From: Prolixibacteraceae bacterium
Lineage (GTDB): Bacteria; Bacteroidota; Bacteroidia; Bacteroidales; Prolixibacteraceae
DNA length: 56,774 bases
Reading direction: 5' to 3'
NCBI GenBank assembly: GCA_018648265.1
Contig: JABGRN010000026.1
Location: 1 to 56,774, forward strand
Shown: one piece after another, positions 33,272-43,022 of the stretch
How the letters are laid out: each line of letters begins with the position of its first letter
Position numbering within the stretch: the first letter of the stretch is position 1
Notes under the pieces: generated by a model
What the model was told of the DNA's origin: nothing
The model's database searches: none
What the model saw: only the letters and a program-made list of their open reading frames with translations
Position numbers and translations under genes: made by a program

Positions 33272-36200
33272 ATGTGTTTTTCGATGATTCAACATTTAAA
33301 GTTTTACACCAAACAATATTATTTTATTTGCAGGGCAGTATTATTGTTTCTGGTTATATTTTTAATAATGTCCACAGCTAATATTCTGTTTGCACAGGAG
33401 GTAGTTTTTAGGGGAAAAATTACCGACAGAAACGGCAAACCGCTGCCTGGAACAACAATTCAGCAAAAAGGGACTAACTTTGCTACCTTTTCTGCTAACG
33501 ACGGTACTTTCAGGTTTACAGCAAAACAAATTCAACCGATCCTGATATTTAGTAAACCAGGATTCGAAACAATTGAAAAATCTGTTAATGGAAGTGAATT
33601 TATTGAGGTAATATTACCACAGCTTGAGGGTTCTTCTGGTCAAACCAAAAGAAATAACCTGAACATGGGTTATTATTTGTGGAAAGAAAATAACATATCT
33701 TCTTCTGTTTCAGCAATTAATATTAGCGACATTTCTTTTTCCGGTTCTCAATTGACAACAATTTTAGATCAATTGCCCGGAGTAAATGTGAGGACACAAA
33801 GTGGGCAACCAGGTAGTTTTTTCACAACTTCGGTCAGGGGAACAGAGTCTGTTTTATCTAATGAACCGCTGTTTGTTGTCGATGGAATTATTTTAAATGC
33901 CGGGATCAATATGCAAGCAAGCTTGAGTTCAATCGATCCGCTTTCGTATTTAAATCCGAATGATATAAAAAACGTAACCATTTTAAAAGATGCATCAGCC
34001 GCGGCAATTTATGGTTCGCAAGGGGCAAATGGTGTAATTCTCGTTGAAACTAAATCGGGAGATAACAAACCTTTTCAAGTTAATTTCAGGGGACAATCGG
34101 GTGTGCAATTTCCCATTAAAAAAACCAACTATTTAAATGCCGGACAGTACATCGATTTGTTAAATGAATCACTGTTAGCCGCAGATATGGGTGAAATTAG
34201 CTTTATCAACCCAACAGAAAATGTGCAATGGTCCGATGAGTTGTTAAACACCGGGATAACAAATGATTATGGGATTTCTGTGTCGGGTGCCGGGGATAAA
34301 TCAAAATTTTATATTTCGGGAAATTTAAATCACAATATTGGTGTACTTGGCCATTCAAATTTTAACAACGGGGGTATTCTTTTTAAAGGACAAAATTCAA
34401 TTACAACTTGGTTAAATCTGAAAGCCAGTGTGAATTATGCGCGGGCGAAGCAGTCATCCACAATAAATTCTTTAAATCAATTGCATTCTAATCCTTATGT
34501 TATTGCTCAATCATATCCACCTTTAAATAATGAAACAATTGCGAACACGCCACTTTTATCGCAATATTATGGAAACAATAACGCAGTTGAATTAATAGAA
34601 CAAAATGACCAGGAAAATACTGGAAACAGGTACACAGCAAACTTCGAAATCTCAGCAAAAATAAGCCAGGATTTAACATTTGTTACAGCAATTACCGGCG
34701 ATTATTCTGAAAATTTTCAATCTTCTATTGTTTATTACCCTGTAAATCAAGATTCCTATCTTCAGCAAAATATTCTTCAAAATCGTTCGGGAGATTCTTA
34801 TAATTGGTACATCAACAATTTTCTGAAATTGCAAAAACAAACAGGAAACCACAACTTTATTATTTTAGGTGGCGTTTCTGAAAATTTTAACAAGATTACG
34901 GAATATTATTTTTATGAAGGTTTTGAAAATTTGTTTCCAGCGGAAGGAAATTCACTTTCATTTTCTGGCAATAACAGCCGAAGGGTGAATGCTTTTTTTA
35001 TACAATCAAACTATGTTTTCGATAATAAGTTTGATGTTTTGACAAGCTTTCGCAGAGAAAAAATATTAAGGCAAACCGGAACAGATTTGTTTGGATTGTT
35101 TCCCTCTTTTTCGGCTGGGTATTGGTTGTTAAAAAATGAAAATAATGTATCAAATCAAATAATTTCCGGGATTAAGCTTAAAGCAGGTTGGGGGATTTCA
35201 GGTGCTGAATCATTTAATTCCTTATTTTATTCCTTTGCAGATGCTTCTTCTGGTCACCCCTTGCTTAATTTTTTTATGCCCAATAATAGTTATGTCGAAA
35301 CTTTTCAGGAAAATGCACGGTGGGAAATATCGGAAGAGTGGAATATTGGTTGGTTAACTTATTTATTAAATGACGACTTAATGCTTGAATTTAATTATTT
35401 CGACCGGCTTAGGAGTAATGTGGCTCTTCCGCAATATAATAATCCAAACGAAAATTATCAGGCTTATTTGTTAAATACAGGGCGGGTAAATAATTCGGGG
35501 TGGGAGTTTCGCTTGAATTATTTAAAATCAATTGGAGATTTAAATATGTTCTTTTCTTTCGATATCCAATCGTCTCAAAACAGGTTTCTCGGTACTAACG
35601 ATTCTTTCCAGGGAGATATACTTTACAATGCCTTCGGTGCAACAAGCTCGACTCCAATTTCAATTTTGGCCGCCGGCGAAGAGATTGGGGCCTTTGTTGG
35701 ATTCGTGTACGATGGAATATTTCAGTCGGTTGAAGAAGTGGGTTTGGCAAATTCGATGAATGGTGATCCCAATGTTTGGTATCAAGATGAAGGGACCTCG
35801 CCCGGTGATATCCGTTTTAAAGATATTGACCAAAACGGAATTATCGATGAAAATGACTTAACTGTTTTAGGCGGACCAAATCCTGATTTTACTTACGGGC
35901 TAAATTTGCGCATGACGTACAAAAACTACGATTTTGCAATGGTTTTTGATGGCTCCCATGGCAACGAGATTTACAACTTAAATAAATTGTGGGGAAATGC
36001 CACGGGAGGGGCTGGAAACCGTACTGTTGATATGTTGTCGCGCTGGAATTTAAACAATGCTTCAGAAATATTGCCAAGAGTTCATTTTGAAGATTTAAAC
36101 TTAAATAACAGGCCCCATTCAGAAATGATTGAAGACGGAAATTATTTAAGGTTGAATTCTATCGATTTTGGTTATACTTTTTCGAAAAAAAATAAAAATA

Positions 36201-36370
36201 AAAAGATTCGGATCTACATTTCGGCAAAAAATATAGTAGCATTTTCATCCTATTCCGGAGATTATCCTGTTGTCGGGTATCAGAAGGGCTATACAAATCT
36301 AACAGGAATTGATTATGGGTGGTATCCATCGGCGACTACTTTATTAGTTGGTATTCAGATAGATCTTTAG
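33272..36370 (+). CDS. SusC/RagA-type TonB-dependent outer-membrane receptor (orphan)
   Basis: This 1032-residue protein has a long signal region ending NILFAQ (about residue 42). The carboxypeptidase-like domain follows (GKITDRNGKPLPGTTIQQ), then the plug with LDQLPGVNVRT, SVRGTESV and the SusC hallmark LKDASAAAIYGSQGANGVIL. A barrel of about 22 strands fills the rest, with GDIRFKDIDQNGIIDENDLT near residue 850. It imports oligosaccharides or peptides with a SusD lipoprotein, but no susD gene lies next to it. It ends 2 bp from a convergent barrel-protein gene. The substrate is not readable. Confidence 0.9.
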   Translation: MCFSMIQHLKFYTKQYYFICRAVLLFLVIFLIMSTANILFAQEVVFRGKITDRNGKPLPGTTIQQKGTNFATFSANDGTFRFTAKQIQPILIFSKPGFETIEKSVNGSEFIEVILPQLEGSSGQTKRNNLNMGYYLWKENNISSSVSAINISDISFSGSQLTTILDQLPGVNVRTQSGQPGSFFTTSVRGTESVLSNEPLFVVDGIILNAGINMQASLSSIDPLSYLNPNDIKNVTILKDASAAAIYGSQGANGVILVETKSGDNKPFQVNFRGQSGVQFPIKKTNYLNAGQYIDLLNESLLAADMGEISFINPTENVQWSDELLNTGITNDYGISVSGAGDKSKFYISGNLNHNIGVLGHSNFNNGGILFKGQNSITTWLNLKASVNYARAKQSSTINSLNQLHSNPYVIAQSYPPLNNETIANTPLLSQYYGNNNAVELIEQNDQENTGNRYTANFEISAKISQDLTFVTAITGDYSENFQSSIVYYPVNQDSYLQQNILQNRSGDSYNWYINNFLKLQKQTGNHNFIILGGVSENFNKITEYYFYEGFENLFPAEGNSLSFSGNNSRRVNAFFIQSNYVFDNKFDVLTSFRREKILRQTGTDLFGLFPSFSAGYWLLKNENNVSNQIISGIKLKAGWGISGAESFNSLFYSFADASSGHPLLNFFMPNNSYVETFQENARWEISEEWNIGWLTYLLNDDLMLEFNYFDRLRSNVALPQYNNPNENYQAYLLNTGRVNNSGWEFRLNYLKSIGDLNMFFSFDIQSSQNRFLGTNDSFQGDILYNAFGATSSTPISILAAGEEIGAFVGFVYDGIFQSVEEVGLANSMNGDPNVWYQDEGTSPGDIRFKDIDQNGIIDENDLTVLGGPNPDFTYGLNLRMTYKNYDFAMVFDGSHGNEIYNLNKLWGNATGGAGNRTVDMLSRWNLNNASEILPRVHFEDLNLNNRPHSEMIEDGNYLRLNSIDFGYTFSKKNKNKKIRIYISAKNIVAFSSYSGDYPVVGYQKGYTNLTGIDYGWYPSATTLLVGIQIDL

Positions 36371-36372
36371 TA

Positions 36373-37350
36373 TTATTTCCCAAAAATATAAACTATAGAA
36401 AGCTGCTGTTGCTGGTCGAGGTCGTTCCAGTCGAGTAAGTGGAATGAAAGATTAAATGTCCCTTTTACTTTTTCGTGGTTAATAAAATACCAGATTGCAT
36501 CGGTACGCCAATAATTTTTAACCTGGTAAAAGCGGTCGCCATAAGCAAATTTATGACTTCCTCCAGAGCTTAAAACCGATTTTATTCCATAGTTTTTGTA
36601 GCGGCCTTTTGCTTCAGCAAATAAACTTGATGAATTTATAAAACCGTTTGTTACACTGCGTTCGCGAAATGACGAATTTAATAAACCGGCTTTAAAATAA
36701 CCTTTAAAATTTGAATCTTCAGAAGTTCTGATACCTGCTTGAAATGCGTAACCGATATAATCTTTTATGTGGTCGCCCATAATATCTATTGAGGCTCCTG
36801 CATCGTGAAACATCAACAAATAATTCTGGATAAATACATTTTTATAAAATATCTCGCCTGAAAAACCAGCCATAAAATTTTCCCTGTTTATGTCGGTTTG
36901 TCGGCTTACCCAATCAACAAATCCGTTTTGTTTACCCCATTCCCAGCTTACTTCCCCAAACATTCCTTCAATATTTGGTCGGTAATAAAGTAATGTGTCG
37001 GTGAGCATTGCCAAAGGGAAATCTATTTTTCCCCTTCTCGGAAATGATCCAAAAATAAACTCCTTTTGCTCATCATTAAACTGGTAGTACAACGTGAGTT
37101 TTGGTTTATGAAAATCAAGATCGCTGCCAAATTCCTGCAATTGGCTTAGTCCGCCCCGAATCCGATGATTATCAATTTCAACACCAAATTCAAACGCACC
37201 GCGCCCACCCAAAATGGTTTGTGGCAGAGCTTTGTTACTAAAAAACTCTCGGTTATCACCGATTCCCTCAAAAAGTACCTGATATTTAAAATTTTGTGAA
37301 TTTCCTAAAAATGAAACAAAAATAAAAAGCGGCAAAAGTAGTTTTCTCAT
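36373..37350 (-). CDS. Putative outer-membrane beta-barrel protein
   Basis: The likely start is the ATG at 37350 (MRKLLLPLFIFVSFLGNSQ, a signal peptide); an upstream ATG at 37371 adds seven residues. The remaining ~300 residues alternate polar and aromatic residues (KLTLYYQFNDEQKEFIFGSF, GYAFQAGIRTSED, KGYFKAGLLNSSFRER) and end QLSIVYIFGK, a barrel-like terminal strand. I recognise no specific family. It is convergent with the SusC-type gene and may be expressed with the stress-protein gene upstream on the same strand. A porin-like or structural role is a guess. Confidence 0.6.
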   Translation of the reverse strand: MRKLLLPLFIFVSFLGNSQNFKYQVLFEGIGDNREFFSNKALPQTILGGRGAFEFGVEIDNHRIRGGLSQLQEFGSDLDFHKPKLTLYYQFNDEQKEFIFGSFPRRGKIDFPLAMLTDTLLYYRPNIEGMFGEVSWEWGKQNGFVDWVSRQTDINRENFMAGFSGEIFYKNVFIQNYLLMFHDAGASIDIMGDHIKDYIGYAFQAGIRTSEDSNFKGYFKAGLLNSSFRERSVTNGFINSSSLFAEAKGRYKNYGIKSVLSSGGSHKFAYGDRFYQVKNYWRTDAIWYFINHEKVKGTFNLSFHLLDWNDLDQQQQLSIVYIFGK

Positions 37351-37432
37351 TTTTTTTATGATTTCGAACACGAAAGTAATAAATCATTTGAAAACTTGCG
37401 CCGAAAACGAGAAACTGCAACTGTCAACTTTT

Positions 37433-38245
37433 TCAGTCACAAAGAATATAATTATCCCTTAGCGAATTAATTACCAAGACAGGTAAATCACCGGCCTTTT
37501 TTATTATTTTACGTTCGGGCAAACCAATTAGCCAATCCAAGGGCGTAAGGTTTGAACTTCCTAAAATAACGAACAAATCGGAACTTGAAATATGGGCAAG
37601 TTTTGAGGCTTCAAATACGTTTCTCAAACTCGATTTGTTGCCCTTGTAAATTTTATGTTTGACATTGAATTTTTGAAACAGTTTTTTTGTTAAAACAATA
37701 TTTTTTGCAATCTGTTTCTGTTCCTGTTTTCCCTTGTCGTTGGCAGCAACAACAACAATTTCCGCCTTACTAAAACGACCAAAATATGAACTCCACAATG
37801 CAGTGTCGCTGCATTCTTTGCGCATATCAATAGGTAAAACTATTTTGTTGAAAGAAGAAATTTTTGATTTGGTGTTTACAAATAAAAATGGGATCGGGCT
37901 TTCAAATAATACTTTCGAAAATTTCGAAAATTTGTCGGCATCAGCAATTATAAAAATAGCTTCGTAATCGTCCGATAGTTTTTCAGGTAAATCAGTTTTT
38001 CTTTCTGAAAATAACAAAGTTGAAACTTTTAATCCCGGGATTTCATTTTTAATTGGAAATACATAACTGTTTAATATTACCTTAAATTGTTCGTGTTTCT
38101 TTTTTTTATTTTTAGGATAATTATAAACCAGGCATAATTCTTTTTTGAACATCGAAGCAATTTTAATCCCGTTCAGTATTAACATATTATCCGAAGGGCT
38201 TAAATTGGTAAACACAACTATTTTTTGTTCCTTCTTTTTTGTCAT
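37433..38245 (-). CDS. Universal stress protein family
   Basis: The 270-residue cytoplasmic protein starts KIVVFTNLSPSDNMLILNGI and has a second USP-like half starting FNKIVLPIDMRKECSDTALW. The C-terminal half carries the ATP-binding tail GSSNLTPLDWLIGLPERK followed by AGDLPVLVIN, resembling the G-x2-G-x9-GS pattern in degenerate form. Tandem USP proteins in Bacteroidota act in redox or starvation stress. The first half lacks the nucleotide motif. Neighbours do not define a more precise role. Confidence 0.75.
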   Translation of the reverse strand: MTKKKEQKIVVFTNLSPSDNMLILNGIKIASMFKKELCLVYNYPKNKKKKHEQFKVILNSYVFPIKNEIPGLKVSTLLFSERKTDLPEKLSDDYEAIFIIADADKFSKFSKVLFESPIPFLFVNTKSKISSFNKIVLPIDMRKECSDTALWSSYFGRFSKAEIVVVAANDKGKQEQKQIAKNIVLTKKLFQKFNVKHKIYKGNKSSLRNVFEASKLAHISSSDLFVILGSSNLTPLDWLIGLPERKIIKKAGDLPVLVINSLRDNYILCD

Positions 38246-38361
38246 AAAAGAAATTTTTCTAAAAATAGAGATTAAAAAGAGGAATTAAAAAACAGAAATT
38301 GAAAAATGTCAGGGATGGTTGAATTTGAATTTTCTACTTTTATCGTCGTAAAAAAATTTGA

Positions 38362-40419
38362 ATGATAAACGAAAAGCTTCTTAATCCCGAAAGTATTGTA
38401 ATTGTTGGGGCATCTAACAATATTTCAAAACCGGGAGGGAAAATGGTCAAGAACCTCCTCGACAATAATTTTCAAGGAGAATTATTTTCGGTTAACCCAA
38501 AAGAAACAAGCATACAAGGATTACCGACTTTTAATCAGGTTGAAGATTTGCCACTTGTTGACCTGGCCGTATTGGCAATTCCTTCAAAGTTTTGTTTACA
38601 CGCTGTAAAAGTTCTTGCAGAACAAAAAAATACAAAGGCATTTATAATTATTTCTGCTGGTTTTGGAGAAACTGGTAAACATGGGAAACAACTGGAAAAC
38701 GAAATTGCGAATGTTGTTACTGAAAACAATGCCTGTTTAATTGGCCCAAACTGTATTGGCGTAATGACACCTGCACATGCCAGTGTTTTTACAACGCCAA
38801 TTCCGAAATTAACTTCTGCCGGGTGCGATTTTATTTCAGGCTCCGGGGCAACGGCAGTTTTTATTATTGAATCGGGAATTCCAAAAGGTTTGCAGTTTGC
38901 CAATGTTTTTTCAGTGGGTAACAGCGCCCAAACCGGTGTTGAAGATATTCTGGCTTTTCTCGATCAAACCTACAAGCCGGGAATCAGCCCGAAAGTAAAA
39001 TTGTTATATATCGAAAACATTAACGACCCAGACAAACTATTAAACCATGCTTCTTCCCTTATTCAAAAAGGGTGTAAAATTGCTGCTATCAAAGCCGGAA
39101 GTTCATTGGCCGGAAACAGGGCAGCCTCGTCGCATACAGGGGCACTAACAAGTTCTGATGCTGCTGTGGAAGCCCTATTTAGAAAAGCGGGGATAGTCCG
39201 GTGTTACGGCAGGGAGGAGTTAACAACGGTTGCAAATGTTTTTATGTGCAAAGAGTTGAAAGGCAAACAACTGGCAATAATTACACATGCGGGCGGCCCG
39301 GGTGTAATGCTTACCGATGCTCTTGAAAATGGGGGGCTTAGTATTCCGCAAATAGAAAATTCACCCGAAAAATCTGCGTTAAAAGAAAAGTTATTTGCCG
39401 GATCGTCGTTGGAAAATCCAATCGATTTTCTGGCAACGGGAACAGCCGGACAATTGAGTGAAATTATTGATGCTTGCGAAAATGATTTCGATGTTGATGG
39501 AATGGCCGTCATTTTTGGAAGTTCTGGTCTGTTTCCTATTCGTGATGTATATCAGGTGTTAGATAAAAAAATGCACTCTTGTAAAAAACCTATTTATCCT
39601 ATTTTACCATCGCTTATCGATGTTAAAGACGATGTTTCTTATTTTCTTTCTCATGGAAATGTAAATTTTCCCGACGAAGTATTATTGGGGCGTGCACTCA
39701 CGAAAGTCATAAATACACCGGGCCCTGCAAAAAACGAAGTTTTTATTGACGGTGTAAATGTAAATGAAATACGAAAAATCATTGATTTTTCGGAGAATGG
39801 TTACCAGCCGCCCGAAGTTATTCACCAATTATTTGATGCAACCGGGATACCGCGGGTGAAAGAAGTAGTGGCTAAAAATGAAACAGAAGCAGTACTTGCT
39901 GCTTTAAACATTGGGTTTCCGATGGTAATGAAAGTTATCGGGCCATTGCATAAAACCGATGTTGGTGGAGTGATTTTAAATGTCAGGAATGTTGGTGAAG
40001 TACGAAAAGAATTTCACCATTTATTTGAAATTGAAGGAGTTGAAGGAGTTTTAGTTGCTCAAATGGTATCGGGAACCGAGCTTTTTCTCGGGGCAAAATA
40101 CGAGCAAAATTTCGGACATGTAATTTTATGCGGGATGGGGGGAATTTATGTTGAAGTTTTAAAAGACGTAACTTCAGGTCTCGCCCCATTATCAGAGGAA
40201 GAAGCAATGTCGATGATAAAAAACCTAAAATCGTACCGGATATTAAAAGGCTATCGAAAACAACCGGGGGTAAATATTAAAAGATTTGCTGAAATTTTGG
40301 TCCGATTATCCAGTTTGCTACGCTTCGCTACAGAAATAAAAGAACTTGATATAAATCCGTTTCTCGGTAACGAAACTGAGATTCTGGCAGTTGACGCGCG
40401 AATAAGGATTGAGAAGTGA
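38362..40419 (+). CDS. ADP-forming acetyl/acyl-CoA synthetase, fused alpha-beta
   Basis: The protein of 685 residues makes ATP from ADP and an acyl-CoA. The CoA-binding domain opens the protein (PESIVIVGASNNISKPGGKM), then come the ligase domains (SVGNSAQTGVEDILAFLDQ, RAASSHTGALTSSDAAVEAL with the likely phosphorylated His, LAIITHAGGPGVMLTDAL). The C-terminal ATP-grasp part starts near 460 (NEIRKIIDFSENGY, GFPMVMKVIGPLHKTDVGGV, VLVAQMVSGTELFLGAKY). The alpha and beta parts are fused in one chain, as in many anaerobes. It fits the ferredoxin oxidoreductase at the end of the window: Kor-type enzymes supply acyl-CoA for substrate-level ATP synthesis. Confidence 0.88.
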   Translation: MINEKLLNPESIVIVGASNNISKPGGKMVKNLLDNNFQGELFSVNPKETSIQGLPTFNQVEDLPLVDLAVLAIPSKFCLHAVKVLAEQKNTKAFIIISAGFGETGKHGKQLENEIANVVTENNACLIGPNCIGVMTPAHASVFTTPIPKLTSAGCDFISGSGATAVFIIESGIPKGLQFANVFSVGNSAQTGVEDILAFLDQTYKPGISPKVKLLYIENINDPDKLLNHASSLIQKGCKIAAIKAGSSLAGNRAASSHTGALTSSDAAVEALFRKAGIVRCYGREELTTVANVFMCKELKGKQLAIITHAGGPGVMLTDALENGGLSIPQIENSPEKSALKEKLFAGSSLENPIDFLATGTAGQLSEIIDACENDFDVDGMAVIFGSSGLFPIRDVYQVLDKKMHSCKKPIYPILPSLIDVKDDVSYFLSHGNVNFPDEVLLGRALTKVINTPGPAKNEVFIDGVNVNEIRKIIDFSENGYQPPEVIHQLFDATGIPRVKEVVAKNETEAVLAALNIGFPMVMKVIGPLHKTDVGGVILNVRNVGEVRKEFHHLFEIEGVEGVLVAQMVSGTELFLGAKYEQNFGHVILCGMGGIYVEVLKDVTSGLAPLSEEEAMSMIKNLKSYRILKGYRKQPGVNIKRFAEILVRLSSLLRFATEIKELDINPFLGNETEILAVDARIRIEK

Positions 40420-40428
40420 CTTGGGATA

Positions 40429-40537
40429 GTCGCAGTCACAGTTTTCAGTTGCAGTTTCCAGTAACAGTCGCAGTCGCAGTTTTCAGTCGCAGTCGCAGTT
40501 TTCAGTCGCAGTCACAGTTTTCAGTTGCAGTCGCAGT
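40429..40537. repeat. Tandem CAGTCGCAGTTTT repeat array
   Basis: About 109 bp made of degenerate CAGTYRCAGT units joined by TTTT, for example CGCAGTCGCAGTTTTCAGTC, just after the acyl-CoA synthetase gene. It resembles a slipped-strand minisatellite. No coding role is seen. Confidence 0.7.
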
Positions 40538-40552
40538 AGATTTTAATTTCAC

Positions 40553-40643
40553 CGGGTGACTTTAAGTTCACCCGTTGAATATTATTAAGTTGCATTTTCA
40601 GTTTCGCTTCGCCGGGTGACTTCTAGTTCACCCGATGAATATT
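40553..40643. repeat. Two palindromic units CGGGTGA...TCACCCG in 60-bp tandem
   Basis: Unit 1 (40553-40583) and unit 2 (40613-40643) each hold a near-perfect palindrome with the stem CGGGTGA/TCACCCG, followed by the shared tail GAATATT. The second unit contains the ATG at 40635. The core matches the palindrome at 27566-27596. Confidence 0.7.
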
Positions 40644-40655
40644 CAAAAATTTATT

Positions 40656-41396
40656 ATGAAAGACAAACAAAACCAATTTTACACTTCTATCTCAAAATAT
40701 TATTCCGAAATATTCCCGTACAAGCCAGTACAGTTGCAGTTTGTAAAAAATGGGGTAGGGGATTTAAACAAAAAACAAATTCTTGATATTGGTTGTGCAA
40801 CAGGTGAATTGGCTTTTAATTTGGCAAAAGAATTTGCTGAAGTTACCGGAATTGATTTGAATGAAGATTTGCTGCAACAAGCAAAAAACAACAAAATTAT
40901 TTCAACACTAAAATTTCAAAGTGGAAATATGCTTGAGTTGAAAAAAGATTTTCAGCCAAATCAGTTTGATGCTGTTTTATGTTTCGGAAATACATTGGTG
41001 CACCTGCCGAATTTTGATTTAATCGGGGAAATGTTAATGGGCGTTTATTCGGTTTTAAAGACAGGCGGAAGTTTTTTGATACAAATTCTTAATTACGATT
41101 ATATTCTTGCTGAACAAGTTTCGGAACTTCCAATTATTGAAACTGAAAATATTAAATTCGTAAGAAAATACGAGTTTGAAAAAAGCAGCCCATTAATTCG
41201 ATTTCAAACTGATTTGCACCTGAAAAAAGAGGGCAGGGTTATTTCAAACGAAACAGTGCTCCTCGCATTAAAAAGTGCTGAATTAATTGATTTACTTAGA
41301 AATTCAGGTTTTAAAGAAATTAAATTATTTTCTAATTTCAAAAAAGATTCTTTTGGAGGTAAACATTTGCCGCTCGTTGTAAGTATGGTCAAATAG
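40656..41396 (+). CDS. SAM-dependent class I methyltransferase
   Basis: The likely start is the ATG at 40656 (MKDKQNQFYTSISKYY); an ATG at 40635 is inside a palindromic repeat and would add seven residues. The SAM motif I is ILDIGCATGELAFNLAKEF, motif II VTGIDLNEDLLQQA, and FDAVLCFGNTLVHLPNF is the post-motif acid region. The C-terminal half resembles Methyltransf_11/25-type enzymes acting on small molecules. A hairpin at 41471-41490 ends it. The substrate is unknown; no other biosynthetic genes are close. Confidence 0.8.
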   Translation: MKDKQNQFYTSISKYYSEIFPYKPVQLQFVKNGVGDLNKKQILDIGCATGELAFNLAKEFAEVTGIDLNEDLLQQAKNNKIISTLKFQSGNMLELKKDFQPNQFDAVLCFGNTLVHLPNFDLIGEMLMGVYSVLKTGGSFLIQILNYDYILAEQVSELPIIETENIKFVRKYEFEKSSPLIRFQTDLHLKKEGRVISNETVLLALKSAELIDLLRNSGFKEIKLFSNFKKDSFGGKHLPLVVSMVK

Positions 41397-41470
41397 CAGG
41401 TTCATTCAACTGGTACTTTTATCTACTGAATATTTTCCAAGTGTGGCCATCTTTGATTGTCTAGATTACA

Positions 41471-41490
41471 ATGCGAATCGGAATTCGCAT
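41471..41490 (+). terminator. Terminator hairpin after the methyltransferase gene
   Basis: ATGCGAAT and ATTCGCAT form an 8-bp stem with a CGGA loop, followed by CACCCTTTTTT on the plus strand. It abuts the stop codon of the convergent PepSY gene. Confidence 0.75.
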
Positions 41491-43022
41491 CACCCTTTTT
41501 TCCTATAAACCATCCACCAGATAAAAAAACCGCTAATCAAAACGAGTAAAATACAAATCCCTGCAAACGGAACGTATAAAATATATAATGGACCAACCAA
41601 ATGTTCAAATATTCGTCCTGTGTGTATTTCTAAAGCAGCATTCCATAGCGACATTGGGGAATTTATTCGAATTTCACCTGACATCTCCGGAAAAGATGGT
41701 GTTACTCCCATTGATACAATCCCTTGAACTCCATTATTAAAATCAAACCAAAACACATTTTCTTTTCCTTCAACCAATCCGGTAACCGTATTTGCTGCAA
41801 TTGGACTTGCCATTCTTTCCGGGGCTGAATATGGCTGCCTCGTAAAAAAATCGTGAACAGCACCGGTTTTAGTATTCCATAAAAACATTCCGCTAAAAGA
41901 ACCTACCAGATAGTTTTGTTCATCAAGCGATTTAAAAACATTGCAACCCATAATACTTACGGGAGGTTGTGAAAATGCCGGCTGTAACTGGCCGGTAAAA
42001 TTCTCATCGGCAAAATAAAATCCTTCAGAAGTTGAAAAAATGTACTGTTTATTTTTATCGTCAAAATGAACCCGGCGTAATTTGTCGAACCACGGGTTTG
42101 GGCTGTCCATGTGTGTGTTGGGAATTATTCCGACCTTTTTATTGGCAATTGGAATTAAAAGAGGTGGGCGTAAATGCATCCCGGAAAAGGTGTTGATAAT
42201 AAGGAATAAAACAAAAATATAACCCACAACATTGTGCCACCGAAGGTTTACTTTTTTAGTTCCAACGAGATTACTTACCTTTTTTTCTTTCTTTTTTCTC
42301 CGGCGGATTATTTTGGGGAAGAAGAAATGCAACAAACCCGTAATTGCAAGAAAAATCGTTACCAGTCCAAATAAATCGACCGCAAGTTGTCCGGGAAGAC
42401 CAAACAATTCGCCGCTGTGCAATTCCCAGAAAGTATTAAAAAGCCCTGTTTCCTTTTTGTATCCAACTGGTTCGGGAAGTTGGATTTTGTGAAAATCATT
42501 GCCGTTTGTACTGGTCAGCAAATAGTGACGGGTTAAAATTAGAAGAGTATCGTTTTTTAAAGCAATATCAGCAATCCTGTCTTTTTTAACAGGTAGCGTT
42601 AATTTCTGCCAATCCTGCCCGTTTACATTTCTTTTATAAAGTCCAAGTTGTGTTCCTGCAAATATTTCATTTTTGAATCGAACAACAGAATAAATTTTCC
42701 GGTTGTCAATTCCTTTTGGAAATCCCTGGTTAAAATCTTCGAAGTTTTTGAAATCGTCATTCGTTTTCCATATCCCAATATTTCCATACATTAAATGTGA
42801 AACAGAATCTATTTCGACAGAACCACGGACAGCAGCCAGATTCCAGTTATTGTATTTATAGTTTGATGGCAATAATTTTCGCGAAACATCAATAGGAGAA
42901 AATGTTTGCCTGTGGTTCATAACAATGCCGGATGTTGCAAAAAGTATTGCAAAAAATGCAATAATTATGGATGGCCACTTATGAAGTTTCTTAAAAAACC
43001 TGATGAGTTTGTTTTTTTTCAT
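41490..43022 (-). CDS. PepSY-associated transmembrane protein
   Basis: The 510-residue inner-membrane protein starts RFFKKLHKWPSIIIAFFAIL, the classic PepSY_TM opening, with TM helices near 15-33, 205-225, 265-285 and 480-500. The long periplasmic loops contain beta-propeller-like pieces (NDTLLILTRHYLLTSTNGND, KQYIFSTSEGFYF). Family members often sit near iron or siderophore reductases, or act as flavin or heme reductase-like membrane proteins. Here it follows NrfA on the same strand after a 413-bp gap with a structured element, so co-regulation with nitrite reduction is possible but unproven. Confidence 0.75.
   Translation of the reverse strand: MKKNKLIRFFKKLHKWPSIIIAFFAILFATSGIVMNHRQTFSPIDVSRKLLPSNYKYNNWNLAAVRGSVEIDSVSHLMYGNIGIWKTNDDFKNFEDFNQGFPKGIDNRKIYSVVRFKNEIFAGTQLGLYKRNVNGQDWQKLTLPVKKDRIADIALKNDTLLILTRHYLLTSTNGNDFHKIQLPEPVGYKKETGLFNTFWELHSGELFGLPGQLAVDLFGLVTIFLAITGLLHFFFPKIIRRRKKKEKKVSNLVGTKKVNLRWHNVVGYIFVLFLIINTFSGMHLRPPLLIPIANKKVGIIPNTHMDSPNPWFDKLRRVHFDDKNKQYIFSTSEGFYFADENFTGQLQPAFSQPPVSIMGCNVFKSLDEQNYLVGSFSGMFLWNTKTGAVHDFFTRQPYSAPERMASPIAANTVTGLVEGKENVFWFDFNNGVQGIVSMGVTPSFPEMSGEIRINSPMSLWNAALEIHTGRIFEHLVGPLYILYVPFAGICILLVLISGFFIWWMVYRKKG

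Noticed and set aside
40429-40537. CRISPR array
   Set aside because: Units are short, degenerate and contiguous, with no spacers of constant length and no cas genes nearby.
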